Made by a program: the position numbers and the translations under genes. A stretch of 64,000 bases of DNA from Candidatus Pacearchaeota archaeon (GTDB lineage: Archaea > Nanobdellota > Nanobdellia > Pacearchaeales > GW2011-AR1), in NCBI GenBank assembly GCA_016188825.1, contig JACPHA010000019.1, positions 52,762 through 116,761 on the forward strand. Reading direction: 5' to 3'. Below the pieces are notes generated by a model that searched no databases, had not been told where the DNA came from, and saw only the letters and a list, made by a program, of their open reading frames with translations. Below are positions 16,059 to 23,768 of the stretch, in pieces. The stretch's first letter is position 1. Each line of letters opens with the position of its first letter.

Positions 16059-17375
16059 TTAATAAGCCGGCTGTTTAAATTGTAGGAATAGGATGAACAC
16101 AAAGTTTAAAATTGCTATTGTAAAAACTGACAAAATGGTTAATTGTGCGGATGTAAAGCCGACTGCAATTCCGGAAATTGCCATCATGATAAACAAGAGC
16201 AAGAAAATCATTGGGGCTGCTATTACCAGGCTTATGTAAATGTCTAAAAAAGTTTCTACAAGTTTTGTGTATTTTTCTCTTTCAAGACGATAATTAAGAA
16301 GCAATGTCTCTGCGCGTTTTTCTAAGAAATCTGAAAGGCTTGCGCCAGAAGTTATAGCCGTTGAAAGGCCAGAAAATAATTCTGCTAATTTTTCACTCGG
16401 AGCTGTTTTGGCCGCGTTGTTTAATGAAGTAACTAAATCATATCCATAGAGGTTTATTTGGTTTAAAACCTTGCGGATTTCTTTTCTTAAATATGGGTAC
16501 TCTCTGTTTAAACCAATTATTTTAAAAATTTCAGTTGGAGCTATTCCAGAGCCAGAGATTGAGCTCATGTGAATTACCGCAAAGGGCAACTCTTGCTCGA
16601 TTCTTTTTCCTATTGATTTTTTTTCAGTAGACGGATAAATATATATTGCAGAGAAAACTATTATCGGCATTGCTATGGGAATCCAGAATATTTTTGCAAT
16701 CCTGAGCAGATAACTGCCTGCGTAAATTGATAAGAACGGGGGGCTAAAACTTAAGTCTATGAAAATTAATAGTACCGTGATAGGAATGAAAATTATAAAA
16801 GAAGCCAACGCAGAGAAAAACATCATTGCAATATATGACTCAAATAAAATATCCATGTTTGCTTTCTTTAACCCGACTGAGAAGGTTTTGAAATATCCTT
16901 TTTTAACAAGTTTGTCTGCAGTTGCAAGAAAAATTTTATTTGCCAATTTTAAATAGCCGCGCGAAACTTTGAATTCCTCATATTTTTCTTCCTTGGCAGA
17001 TTTTCGCTTTCTTAATTTTCTTACAAATTGCTCGCTTATGCTAAGCTCTTTTAAAAAGTTATCACGGTCTCTTCTGTTTAGAACAACAGTTACTTGAGAG
17101 TCAAGTTTCTTATAGTGAATTTTCTCAAATTTTCCTTCTTTTTGTGCTGTTTTTGAAGAAGGCAAAGAAGGCAATTTCTGTCCTAAGGAAACTTCTTTAA
17201 GCAGTTCTGGAATTGAGTTATTCAAAATTTTTAGGCTTGCTTTGAGTGATTGAATTGCGCCGAGAAGAAGTTTTCTTTCATTTTCAGAAGCGTAATCATA
17301 TCTTTTTACATAAATGGAAATTTCTCTTAGCATGCCTATTTCTGTATTAACATTTCTTTTCAATTCTTCTATCAT
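16059..17375 (-). CDS. TadB/FlaJ-like pilus assembly membrane protein, 438 aa
   Basis: A soluble N-terminal part of about 160 residues (coiled-coil-like, including LNRRDRDNFLKELSISEQ) is followed by membrane helices (MMFFSALASFIIFIPITVLL, IFWIPIAMPIIVFSAIY) and a GspF/T2SSF domain (ELPFAVIHMSSISGSGIAP, LVTSLNNAAKTAPSEKLAE, ITSGASLSDFLEKRAETLL). The typical archaeal pilus platform comes as two such proteins, and this one lies directly before its partner with one base between. It starts in an ATGA overlap with the small helical protein upstream. Membrane location and role in pilus biogenesis are well supported by the family. Confidence 0.8.
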   Translation of the reverse strand: MIEELKRNVNTEIGMLREISIYVKRYDYASENERKLLLGAIQSLKASLKILNNSIPELLKEVSLGQKLPSLPSSKTAQKEGKFEKIHYKKLDSQVTVVLNRRDRDNFLKELSISEQFVRKLRKRKSAKEEKYEEFKVSRGYLKLANKIFLATADKLVKKGYFKTFSVGLKKANMDILFESYIAMMFFSALASFIIFIPITVLLIFIDLSFSPPFLSIYAGSYLLRIAKIFWIPIAMPIIVFSAIYIYPSTEKKSIGKRIEQELPFAVIHMSSISGSGIAPTEIFKIIGLNREYPYLRKEIRKVLNQINLYGYDLVTSLNNAAKTAPSEKLAELFSGLSTAITSGASLSDFLEKRAETLLLNYRLEREKYTKLVETFLDIYISLVIAAPMIFLLLFIMMAISGIAVGFTSAQLTILSVFTIAILNFVFILFLQFKQPAY

Positions 17376-17533
17376 AGTAACTCTGAAATTTTTTTCTGAA
17401 AAAGAAGGATTTCTTGTTTTGCTGTTGCTAGTAATTCTGCGTCTTTATTTTTCTGTGCTTCCTCGATTTTTTCCAATCCATCTTTTATTGCTGTCAGAAG
17501 TTGCGCGAGCAAAGTTATTGTCTCTTTTTTCAT
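17372..17533 (-). CDS. small helical protein at the head of the pilus platform operon, 53 aa
   Basis: ATG at 17533, TGA at 17372-17374 overlapping the next start (ATGA). The product (MKKETITLLAQLLTAIKDGL..., ending ILLFQKKISELL) is a strongly amphipathic, probably coiled-coil helical protein. A TATA-like box (ATATTTAAAC, about 17554-17563) lies 25 bases upstream, so this would be the first gene of an operon with the two platform proteins. Tight coupling suggests a pilus-related accessory role; no family is recognised. Confidence 0.6.
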   Translation of the reverse strand: MKKETITLLAQLLTAIKDGLEKIEEAQKNKDAELLATAKQEILLFQKKISELL

Positions 17534-17622
17534 TACACTAAAGAAATAAAAGATGTTTAAATATCTTTCAATGGGGAAAGATTAAATGAGTTTGGTTTTT
17601 AAAGAAAAAATTCAATGCGGTG

Positions 17623-17679
17623 TTTTTGACAGGAGACAAGCAATTCAAAAATTTTGAGAATGTGGAGTTTGTAAAATAG
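17623..17679 (+). pseudogene. truncated 3' end of a PIN-domain toxin gene
   Basis: The frame FLTGDKQFKNFENVEFVK ending at TAG 17679 closely matches the C-terminus of the PIN protein at 22039-22410 (FLTGDDAFKNFESVEFVK), also at DNA level. Nothing upstream continues as a PIN domain. It is a leftover of a deleted toxin-antitoxin pair, here just after the pilus operon promoter. Confidence 0.65.
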
Positions 17680-17689
17680 CACTTTTTTC

Positions 17690-18142
17690 TTATCGAGATT
17701 TATTCTTAAATGGATTAAAAATATTCAGCAGAGGAATTTTTTTAAAGTCTTTCTCATTTTCCGTTATTATTTCCCTAATATTGTTCTCTTCCATGACTGC
17801 CACGATAAGAGAATCCCAAAAAGAGAGTTTAAATTTTATTGAGACATCAATCGCATTAATAATCGTTGATTCTATTATTTTAAAAATTTTTATATTTGTT
17901 AATGAAATTAATTCTTTTACTATTTCTCTTGCTATTTCAACATCTATTGGCTTTTCTATTTTTTTAGTTATTCCATAATAAAATTCTGAGATATTTTGTG
18001 TAGACAGGCAAATTTGAAGTTCATTATTTATTACTTTGTCTAATAATCTCTTTGCTATCGTGTTTTTTTCTTTTTCATTTATAGCGAAGGCATATATCAG
18101 AATATTTGAGTCAAATAAACTAATCTCATTAAACTCTGTCAT
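17690..18142 (-). CDS. PIN-domain toxin (VapC-like)
   Basis: 150 residues with the PIN acidic pattern: LFDSNILIYAF (first Asp), NISEFYYGI (Glu), KLSFWDSLIVAVMEENN (Asp) and ITENEKDF near the C-terminus. The family are metal-dependent RNases that block translation when free of antitoxin. It overlaps the upstream antitoxin gene by 14 bases, the usual translationally coupled order. Confidence 0.8.
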   Translation of the reverse strand: MTEFNEISLFDSNILIYAFAINEKEKNTIAKRLLDKVINNELQICLSTQNISEFYYGITKKIEKPIDVEIAREIVKELISLTNIKIFKIIESTIINAIDVSIKFKLSFWDSLIVAVMEENNIREIITENEKDFKKIPLLNIFNPFKNKSR

Positions 18143-18374
18143 ATAATTCTTCCCTCTTTTTAATTTTCCATTTCCCCATGTAATAGCCCTGTTCTAATTT
18201 TCTTAATAAACTTTTTCTAATTTTTTCTTGTTCTTTTTCTTTAATATAATCTCTTGTGGCCTCTGTTATGGTTTTACCAAGAAAACCTTTTTTCTGCTTG
18301 CTTGCTTGTGCAAGCCTTCTTAGTTTTTTTAAAACTTCTGCTTCGATATTTATAGTTATTGTCCTAGTTTCCAT
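18129..18374 (-). CDS. VapB-type antitoxin
   Basis: 81 residues. The N-terminus (ETRTITINIEAEVLKKLRRL) looks like a ribbon-helix-helix DNA-binding strand and first helix. The charged C-terminal half (KLEQGYYMGKWKIKKREEL) is typical of the toxin-neutralising tail that wraps the PIN domain. It is partner to the PIN gene that overlaps its 3' end. Confidence 0.7.
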   Translation of the reverse strand: METRTITINIEAEVLKKLRRLAQASKQKKGFLGKTITEATRDYIKEKEQEKIRKSLLRKLEQGYYMGKWKIKKREELYDRV

Positions 18375-18432
18375 ACTTATATTTACATTATTATAATATT
18401 TAAATATATCATTTTTGTAAATATACTGCTCT

Positions 18433-19959
18433 TTATTCCAAGATATTATACCTGTTTAAAACTTCTGTTGGATTTTTGTAGAATTCATTAATGATTCTGC
18501 CAACTTCGTCAAATCCAAAGATTTTTCTTTTGTATAATTCGAAAAGCAATTTTGCTCTGGTAAACATTTCTCTCTGGAGTTTTTCAACGGGAATTCCTGT
18601 TTTTGCAGATATTTTTTCAAAAACTTTGCTCTGCCTTTTAAAATAAAAAACATCTTTTGAAGGGTCCCATTTAAATGGTGTGTTGACTACTGCTGTTCCA
18701 TCTTTGGTGATATTTACGATTTCAACAACCTCCCTGACTTTTCTTGTTTCTTGACGCTTAACAACAGCGTGGGTTGCTATTGCTACGCAATCTAAAGAAT
18801 TAACTAATGTCGGGGAAAGGTTAATTGGTGGTGTTTGAAGTCTTCTTATTAATGTGTCAACTGAATCTGCGTGGATTGTGCTTAATGAAGAGTGTCCAGA
18901 TGCCATTCCCTGAAACAGAACAAAAGCTTCTTTGCCTCTGACTTCTCCGACAATCAAGTAATCTGGAGCCTGCCTGAATGAGCTTTTTAGAATTTCAAAT
19001 AAATCAACTTCCCCTATCTTTCCTATTCCTATTGAAGTTCGCGCTACTGATGGCAGCCAGTTTTCCCTAGGGAGATTAATTTCTCGAGTGTCTTCGATTG
19101 AAACGACTCTTGCCTCTGGTGGAATGAAAAATGCTAAAGCATTAAGCAAAGTTGTTTTTCCCGACGCTGTGCTTCCAGTAATCAAAATGTTTGATTTGTA
19201 TTGCAGAAGAATCCAAAAATAAGCGAGCATTTCCGGGCTTAAAGTATTCATTGAAACTAATTGCGTCGGAGTCCATGGAACTTTTGTAAACTTTCTCGCT
19301 GTGAACGTTGGCCCGCGTGAAGTAACATCTTTTGTGTAGCTGGCATTAATACGCGTGCCATCGGGCAAACTCCCATCGAGCAAGGGCTGGGCATAAGAGA
19401 CATAACGGCCGCATCTTTGTGCAAGTTTTTCTACAAAACTGGCTAGCTTGTCCATGTCTCGGTATGTGACATTTGTTCTTAAATTTCTGTAAATCCTGTG
19501 AATTATGAAAACCGGTGTATCAACGCCATTACATTCTATATCTTCAATGAAGTAATCCCTCATTAATGGTTCAACTTCATTTAAACCTATAAAATCCCTG
19601 AAAAGGTAATAAAAAATTTTGTCATAGCTTTGTGCCGAAATTTGAATGTTTAATTCGTCTATTAAAAGTCGCGCAGTTTTGTCAATGTATTCCGAAGCTG
19701 CTTCATTGGTCTTTTCTATGGCCACATTTATATTAATTAATTCAAGCATGGCATTCTCTATTTTTTCAAGCGCTTGCTTTTCGTAATCATTTAAGACCGG
19801 CTCTTCTATTTCATAGACCAGCTCACTCAGTTTAGGATTCCAATAAATGTGGGCTGCCGTATAGGGGGCGATTAACATATATCTTATATCAACTCTCTTT
19901 TTATCCTGCGCCCTCGGCAATGCTGGTATTGCTGGATTTAAATTTATTTTAACAGGCAT
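18433..19959 (-). CDS. type II/IV secretion ATPase for pilus assembly (TadA/FlaI/PilB family)
   Basis: 508 residues. An N-terminal domain of about 240 residues (IECNGVDTPVFIIHR, PLLDGSLPDGTRINASYT) precedes the AAA-type core: Walker A GSTASGKT (262-269), Asp box VVSIEDTREI (about 285-294), Walker B YLIVGEVRGKEA, and His box ASGHSSLSTIHAD. It powers extension of pili through the TadB/TadC-like proteins (15185-17375). A Shine-Dalgarno-like GAGGTGA lies 4 bases before the ATG and a TATA box (GTTTAAATAAAC on -, 19993-20004) about 20 bases further upstream, so this mRNA has a short leader, unlike many neighbours. Confidence 0.9.
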   Translation of the reverse strand: MPVKINLNPAIPALPRAQDKKRVDIRYMLIAPYTAAHIYWNPKLSELVYEIEEPVLNDYEKQALEKIENAMLELININVAIEKTNEAASEYIDKTARLLIDELNIQISAQSYDKIFYYLFRDFIGLNEVEPLMRDYFIEDIECNGVDTPVFIIHRIYRNLRTNVTYRDMDKLASFVEKLAQRCGRYVSYAQPLLDGSLPDGTRINASYTKDVTSRGPTFTARKFTKVPWTPTQLVSMNTLSPEMLAYFWILLQYKSNILITGSTASGKTTLLNALAFFIPPEARVVSIEDTREINLPRENWLPSVARTSIGIGKIGEVDLFEILKSSFRQAPDYLIVGEVRGKEAFVLFQGMASGHSSLSTIHADSVDTLIRRLQTPPINLSPTLVNSLDCVAIATHAVVKRQETRKVREVVEIVNITKDGTAVVNTPFKWDPSKDVFYFKRQSKVFEKISAKTGIPVEKLQREMFTRAKLLFELYKRKIFGFDEVGRIINEFYKNPTEVLNRYNILE

Positions 19960-20313
19960 CTTTCACCTCTTTTTAAAAGCAAGTTAAAACGTTTATTTAA
20001 ACCTTTTTGGTTTTTTGAAAAGGACGGGAAATAAATTATTAAAGACTTTATTTAACAGAGCAAAAAAATAACTTATTTTAGCAGATGAATTAATTGTTAC
20101 AAAATATTATTATTGGAAAAATGAATTTATATTGTAATTCTTTGAGAAACATATTTCTTAAATCATCTTCTTTTAAACAATAGTCCTTTTATTTAAGTAT
20201 TATACATCCTTTATGTACTATTTATTATTGATTGTAGACCCAAAATTTATGCGTGACGAAAAAACTATTATTTGGTGGCATGTGGAATTAACAACTTGAA
20301 GTATGGCAAAAAA
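19960..20313. other. spacer before the secretion ATPase
   Basis: The first 45 bases hold the ATPase promoter (TTTAAATAAAC) and Shine-Dalgarno sequence on the minus strand. The rest is AT-rich, with no convincing frame, hairpin family or RNA gene seen. Confidence 0.5.
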
Positions 20314-20871
20314 TCATCTGCCGGATGTTTCAGAAATACTTACTTCTACATTCCCTTGACCTGCACTGCCTAAGTTTTCCATAGACAAGGAATAGGGAGT
20401 TGTTGCAGGATTGAATTTTTTTAATATGTCTTTCCTTTCAAAAGTTATATTTGCGGTTCCTGAGTAATCGAGCATTAATATAACCGAATATTTTCTTTTT
20501 TCTTCTTTTGTTACCAATGTTACGGCTCCTGATTTTATCTGTGCTCCTGGCTCTGAATATTTTGTTATGTCAGATAAGACAAAAATTATATTGTCGCCTG
20601 ATGAATTTACGTACATCTCGCCTCGGCGCATTGTAAATTCTGGAATTCTTCTTACGTTTCCAGGACCGCGATCAAGAACCTCATTTATTTTTCCATCTAA
20701 AGAATTTAATGATGTAATTGTCTGCTCAACAAGAATTCTGTCTCTTGATTGTGTTATTTTGGGTGTTGCAACTGCCAAGACAATTCCTATTAAAGCCAAA
20801 CCAATCAATGTGTATAAAACAGTTTCTATCCAGATTTGAGCAATTTTATTTTTTTTAATCATTTTAACCAA
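20314..20871 (-). CDS. type IV pilin-like protein, 185 aa
   Basis: N-terminus MVKMIKKNKIAQIWIETVLY followed by a hydrophobic helix (TLIGLALIGIVLAVATP), as in archaeal pilin-like proteins. The beta-rich remainder includes PGNVRRIPEFTMRRGEMYV. Overlaps the upstream pilin gene by 8 bases. It is the last of three consecutive pilin genes here. Confidence 0.65.
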   Translation of the reverse strand: MVKMIKKNKIAQIWIETVLYTLIGLALIGIVLAVATPKITQSRDRILVEQTITSLNSLDGKINEVLDRGPGNVRRIPEFTMRRGEMYVNSSGDNIIFVLSDITKYSEPGAQIKSGAVTLVTKEEKRKYSVILMLDYSGTANITFERKDILKKFNPATTPYSLSMENLGSAGQGNVEVSISETSGR

Positions 20872-21418
20872 GATATTTAGCTGGATCGCAATTGTCTAAT
20901 CTTACTGAATCTGTTTCTTCGCAAAGCTTTCCTGAATTTAATAATGGAAATATTTCTACTGAAGTGAATGATTGCGCGTTTTGTGCGTTATAGACATAGG
21001 TTCTGACTTCTCCGTTTTTTGGTATTTCTAATGAATCCAAAGAAGAGTCGAGCATTCTTATACTTCCTTGTGATGACAAGGCAGGAAAACCTTGCTCAAC
21101 ACTCGCTGTGATTGATTCTCCAGTTGAAAGAAAAGCGAGCTTGAATCCTTTAACTTTTGCTTCTTCTTCATCGGTAATTGGGCCTGCGCGGACAGAAATT
21201 GCATATAATCTGTTTGATGATGAAGCATTATAGCAGTTATAACCAAACTCTTCTTCAAATGAGAAATAATCGCGATAAGGAAAACATTCTGTTCCTTCTT
21301 CGAGGCCTTTTCTTACTAGAGGAATTATGAAACTTGCTACAATAGTCACAGCTACAATGGTAAGAAGGACGAGCATGATTGTTGCAACAACTGCTGATAG
21401 GGCTATTTTATTTAACAT
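20864..21418 (-). CDS. type IV pilin-like protein, 184 aa
   Basis: The start at ATG 21418 follows the upstream pilin stop by one base (TAAGATG), and the product then begins MLNKIALSAVVATIMLVLLT, the archaeal pilin N-terminus; the longer frame would overlap the upstream gene. The globular part has four Cys (ECFPYRDYF, NCYNASSS, KLCEETDSV, DNCDP), probably two disulfides. Confidence 0.7.
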   Translation of the reverse strand: MLNKIALSAVVATIMLVLLTIVAVTIVASFIIPLVRKGLEEGTECFPYRDYFSFEEEFGYNCYNASSSNRLYAISVRAGPITDEEEAKVKGFKLAFLSTGESITASVEQGFPALSSQGSIRMLDSSLDSLEIPKNGEVRTYVYNAQNAQSFTSVEIFPLLNSGKLCEETDSVRLDNCDPAKYLG

Positions 21419-21419
21419 C

Positions 21420-21890
21420 TTAAATAACTGTTGTTTCTTTTGCATAATTGTCTTCACAAACATAGGCTTTCTTGTATGTTTCGGTTTCTCCGAGTAAAAT
21501 TGGAACTACAGAAATTTCATCTCCTGTTCGCAAATCTAGCGAGCTGAGGGAAATTGTTGCCGTCTCGCCCGGCGAGATTGAATTTTGGTTTTCAATATCC
21601 GTAATTGTTTTTTCTTCTCCTAAACCTTTTTTCTTGATTTCTACATTATATATTGGGACATCTCCTTTATTAACAATTGTAATTGTTAATTCTCTTAAAG
21701 ATGAATCGGCTTCAACTTCAAAATCAACGGAGGAGCAGGATTGATCAATGTCGACGCCTTCTTTTGTGATTGTTTCTGCAAGAAAGCTTCTTGCCCAGAA
21801 AAATACTATTACTGCGAGGACAACTGCAAGGGAAACTAAAAGCATTGTTGCTATTACTGGAGACAAACCTCTTTTTTGTTTTGAAATCAT
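21420..21890 (-). CDS. archaeal type IV pilin, 156 aa
   Basis: N-terminus MISKQKRGLSPVIATMLLVS is the textbook archaeal pilin signal (basic, then G, then SPVIATMLLV helix) of the archaellin/type IV pilin N-terminal family. The beta domain follows (ELTITIVNKGDVPIYNVEI, ISPGETATISL), resembling CARDB-like pilin heads. As first gene of the three-gene pilin set, it is the best candidate for the major pilin. Confidence 0.8.
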   Translation of the reverse strand: MISKQKRGLSPVIATMLLVSLAVVLAVIVFFWARSFLAETITKEGVDIDQSCSSVDFEVEADSSLRELTITIVNKGDVPIYNVEIKKKGLGEEKTITDIENQNSISPGETATISLSSLDLRTGDEISVVPILLGETETYKKAYVCEDNYAKETTVI

Positions 21891-21938
21891 ACAAGAAAGT
21901 AAGCTTAGATATTTAAAAACTTATTGAGAGAGTTGTTT

Positions 21939-22023
21939 AGAAATTTTGAAATTTTCTCTATATTCTCAAAATTTCTAATAAGAACTTTGAAAAAAACAAA
22001 AAAACTTAATTATTCAAAGTTCT
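21939..22023. repeat. two-hairpin repeat, third copy of the element flanking the DGR block
   Basis: Stem A AGAAATTTTGA/TCAAAATTTCT (21939-21949/21966-21976), a 4-base gap (AATA), then stem B AGAACTTTGAA/TTCAAAGTTCT (21981-21991/22013-22023). The copies at 28763-28893 and 34819-34908 have the same order, with the same 4-base gap and similar loop length at 34.8 kb, but different bases that keep pairing (GGACTTTGAA with TTCAAAGTCC). Confidence 0.7.
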
Positions 22024-22038
22024 CTTTAAAATTATCAC

Positions 22039-22410
22039 CTACTTGACAAATTCAACACTTTCGAAATTTTTGAAGGCATCATCGCCTGTTAAAAATAATA
22101 AATCATTTGACAAAGCAAGCATATACCCTACACAGTCTATGTAAGAAAGTTTTAGCTTTTTGTTATTGAAACGAAAAATTGCTGATTTTCTTGCAATTTT
22201 TGGATTTATTTTTAGGAATTGAAAGTTGAAACTTTTTAATATTTTATCCAGAGATAATTTGTCGTGAACAAGAAGAAGAGAGTAATATACTTCGGCGAAG
22301 TTCATTGGACTAGTGATTATAGTTGAGTCTAAGACAAAATTATAACTGTTATTACCTTTTATTATTTCTATAATTGCATAAGAATCAAAAAAGTATTTTT
22401 CTTCATTCAT
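22039..22410 (-). CDS. PIN-domain toxin (VapC-like)
   Basis: Start ATG 22410 (MNEEKYFFDSYAIIEIIKG) overlaps the antitoxin stop; an upstream in-frame ATG at 22431 would overlap more. PIN acidic residues: FFDSYAIIE, NFAEVYYSL, KLSYIDCVGYMLA, FLTGDDAF. Probable translation-blocking RNase. A truncated relative of its C-terminus lies at 17623-17679. Confidence 0.8.
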   Translation of the reverse strand: MNEEKYFFDSYAIIEIIKGNNSYNFVLDSTIITSPMNFAEVYYSLLLVHDKLSLDKILKSFNFQFLKINPKIARKSAIFRFNNKKLKLSYIDCVGYMLALSNDLLFLTGDDAFKNFESVEFVK

Positions 22411-22636
22411 TTTTTCCAAAATCTTCATCAACCTCTTTTAATAGTTCTGCTGTGCCTCTTCTAATTTTTCCTTTTAATATCCCAAAAATATCTTTTACTT
22501 TTGTTTTATTTTTTGGGCTTATTGTTATAGTAATCTCAATGCCTTCCTTTATTCTTTCTTTTTCAACTAATTTTTTCGGCAGGACTATTCCAAACGAATT
22601 TCCCCATTTCTTTACAATAGCATTCAGCTTTTCCAT
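22403..22636 (-). CDS. AbrB/MazE-family antitoxin
   Basis: 77 residues. The N-terminus KKWGNSFGIVLPKKLVEKE then IKEGIEITITISPK is the swapped-hairpin AbrB domain. The C-terminal tail (GKIRRGTAELLKEVDEDF) would bind the PIN toxin, whose gene overlaps by 8 bases. The palindromic TTATACATGTATAA just upstream (about 22637-22650) may be its operator. Confidence 0.8.
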   Translation of the reverse strand: MEKLNAIVKKWGNSFGIVLPKKLVEKERIKEGIEITITISPKNKTKVKDIFGILKGKIRRGTAELLKEVDEDFGKNE

Positions 22637-22712
22637 AAGTTATACATGTATAACTATTATTTAAAGATTTCGTTTTTGTTCAAGCGTTTCCTGTAAGTAT
22701 TCTGGCTCGAAT

Positions 22713-22809
22713 TTATTCAACTCTTTTATTTCTCCATGCAATTATTCTGTTTAAAATAGAACATCTTAATTCAAAGGTGTTCGCCCATTTTGCATATGCC
22801 TGCCAACCT
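22713..22809 (-). pseudogene. short coding-like fragment, possible mobile-gene remnant
   Basis: Between a stop and the TAA at 22713-22715 (minus strand) the frame reads GWQAYAKWANTFELRC then SILNRIIAWRNKRVE. The Trp/Arg-rich sequence looks like a protein end rather than random AT-rich DNA, but no start is present. I cannot name the family with confidence; a transposase tail is one possibility. Confidence 0.25.
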
Positions 22810-22821
22810 TATAAAGGAAAA

Positions 22822-23040
22822 CTACCAGTGTTTTAATTTTTCAAGAAATTCCTCTATTTTTTCTAATTTTGAGGCCGGTAAATTTCCTGCTCTAACTCCT
22901 GTAATTATTTTTGTATATTTTTCTAATTGCCTTGGAGTGTAAAATGAAACCTGTGCTTTTCTTTCAGATGCAAAATTTTTTTCGCTGGCTTCCTCGCTTC
23001 TCACGAAGCTTCGGACTTCGGCGCACTCCGGGGGAAGCAC
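22822..23040 (-). CDS. short frame running out of the 3' end of the 23.0-kb VR gene
   Basis: The frame passes through the variable-repeat end and its hairpin, then gives a plausible helical protein end (ASERKAQVSFYTPRQLEKYT, later KLEKIEEFLEKLKHW). Only the second half looks like real protein. It may be the tail of an older gene cut by the VR cassette, or a small gene whose true start is downstream of 22980. No family recognised. Confidence 0.3.
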   Translation of the reverse strand: MLPPECAEVRSFVRSEEASEKNFASERKAQVSFYTPRQLEKYTKIITGVRAGNLPASKLEKIEEFLEKLKHW

Positions 23041-23090
23041 CCACTGTAGTCGAGGACGCCACCCAACCCACCGACGCCGACGCCGACGAA
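22995..23090 (-). repeat. apparent DGR variable repeat (VR4) with terminal hairpin, template not in the window
   Basis: The codons from about 23090 down to 23025 (coding strand) are almost all GGC, GTC, GGT, GAC, TAC, AGT, TGC or TTC, the pattern expected when AAC/AAT codons of an adenine-rich template are randomised at the first two positions. The coding stretch is followed by GCTTC-GTGA-GAAGC (22995-23008 on +), then AGCGAAAAAAATTTT. VR1 and VR3 have the same layout (5-bp stem with loop GTCA, then GCGAAAAAATTTTTT). The template at 29.9 kb does not match, so its own TR would be elsewhere. Confidence 0.6.
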
Positions 23091-23696
23091 AAGCGCCCTA
23101 GCAAGAGGCTCTTCTGCTAAATCATCAGTATGCCAAATACCTATATTTTCTCCGTAAACTTCTTTGTGTCTTTCAAAATATTTTGCCGCGCGCTCTTCTC
23201 CGCCTAAAAATGGAATTGTTTGCGGATGTTTAAGAGCTTTTTTTAATGAAATGACTCCGCCTTCAGAATTTTTCAAATCACTATGGGGAATAACAAAAAC
23301 TCTTTTTTTATCTTCTAAATCCAGAAGTCTTTGAAATTCATTTTGCGGTATTCTCCCTGCATAATTTACCAAACCTTGATTTATCGCTTTTGTTATATTC
23401 TCTGATTTCGAAAAGTAGTTCGGAATGTGCGCGTAAACAACAACAGGATTTCCTTGTTTTGTTTTTCCAGTGGCTCTTATGCTTGGAGTTATCCACCAAA
23501 CTTGCCATATTCTTGAATCTTCTGGAGAATAAATCCTCGCATCAATAAGCTCTGGCATGTAAACAGCTTCATACGCTGGATTTCTGGAGTCTTCCAATTC
23601 TTTCAATGCCAAATCAATCCTTTCACTTCCTGATTCTGGAAATTCTTTCCCTTCTAATGTTTTCCTTATTGGAACTTGAATTGTGTTGTTTGCCAT
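23001..23696 (-). CDS. probable DGR target protein (fourth), 231 aa
   Basis: A soluble N-terminal region of about 185 residues (YEAVYMPELIDARIYSPED, VWWITPSIRATGKTKQG, DDKKRVFVIPHSDL-like stretch) ends in LAEEPLARALFVGVGVGGLG and DYSGCFPRSAPKSEAS. The C-terminal ARALF.G...GL.G....Y motif looks like a C-type-lectin-fold variable end as in DGR targets, and the DNA shows the biased codons and terminal hairpin described for VR4. Ligand and role are unknown; intracellular, as no signal peptide is seen. It is distinct in sequence from the three targets of the local template. Confidence 0.55.
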   Translation of the reverse strand: MANNTIQVPIRKTLEGKEFPESGSERIDLALKELEDSRNPAYEAVYMPELIDARIYSPEDSRIWQVWWITPSIRATGKTKQGNPVVVYAHIPNYFSKSENITKAINQGLVNYAGRIPQNEFQRLLDLEDKKRVFVIPHSDLKNSEGGVISLKKALKHPQTIPFLGGEERAAKYFERHKEVYGENIGIWHTDDLAEEPLARALFVGVGVGGLGGVLDYSGCFPRSAPKSEAS

Positions 23697-23768
23697 GATT
23701 TTCAGAGAAATAAAGAGTATTTAAAGCGTTCTATTTTATCATTTATAAGTAAATACAAATATTTGAGA

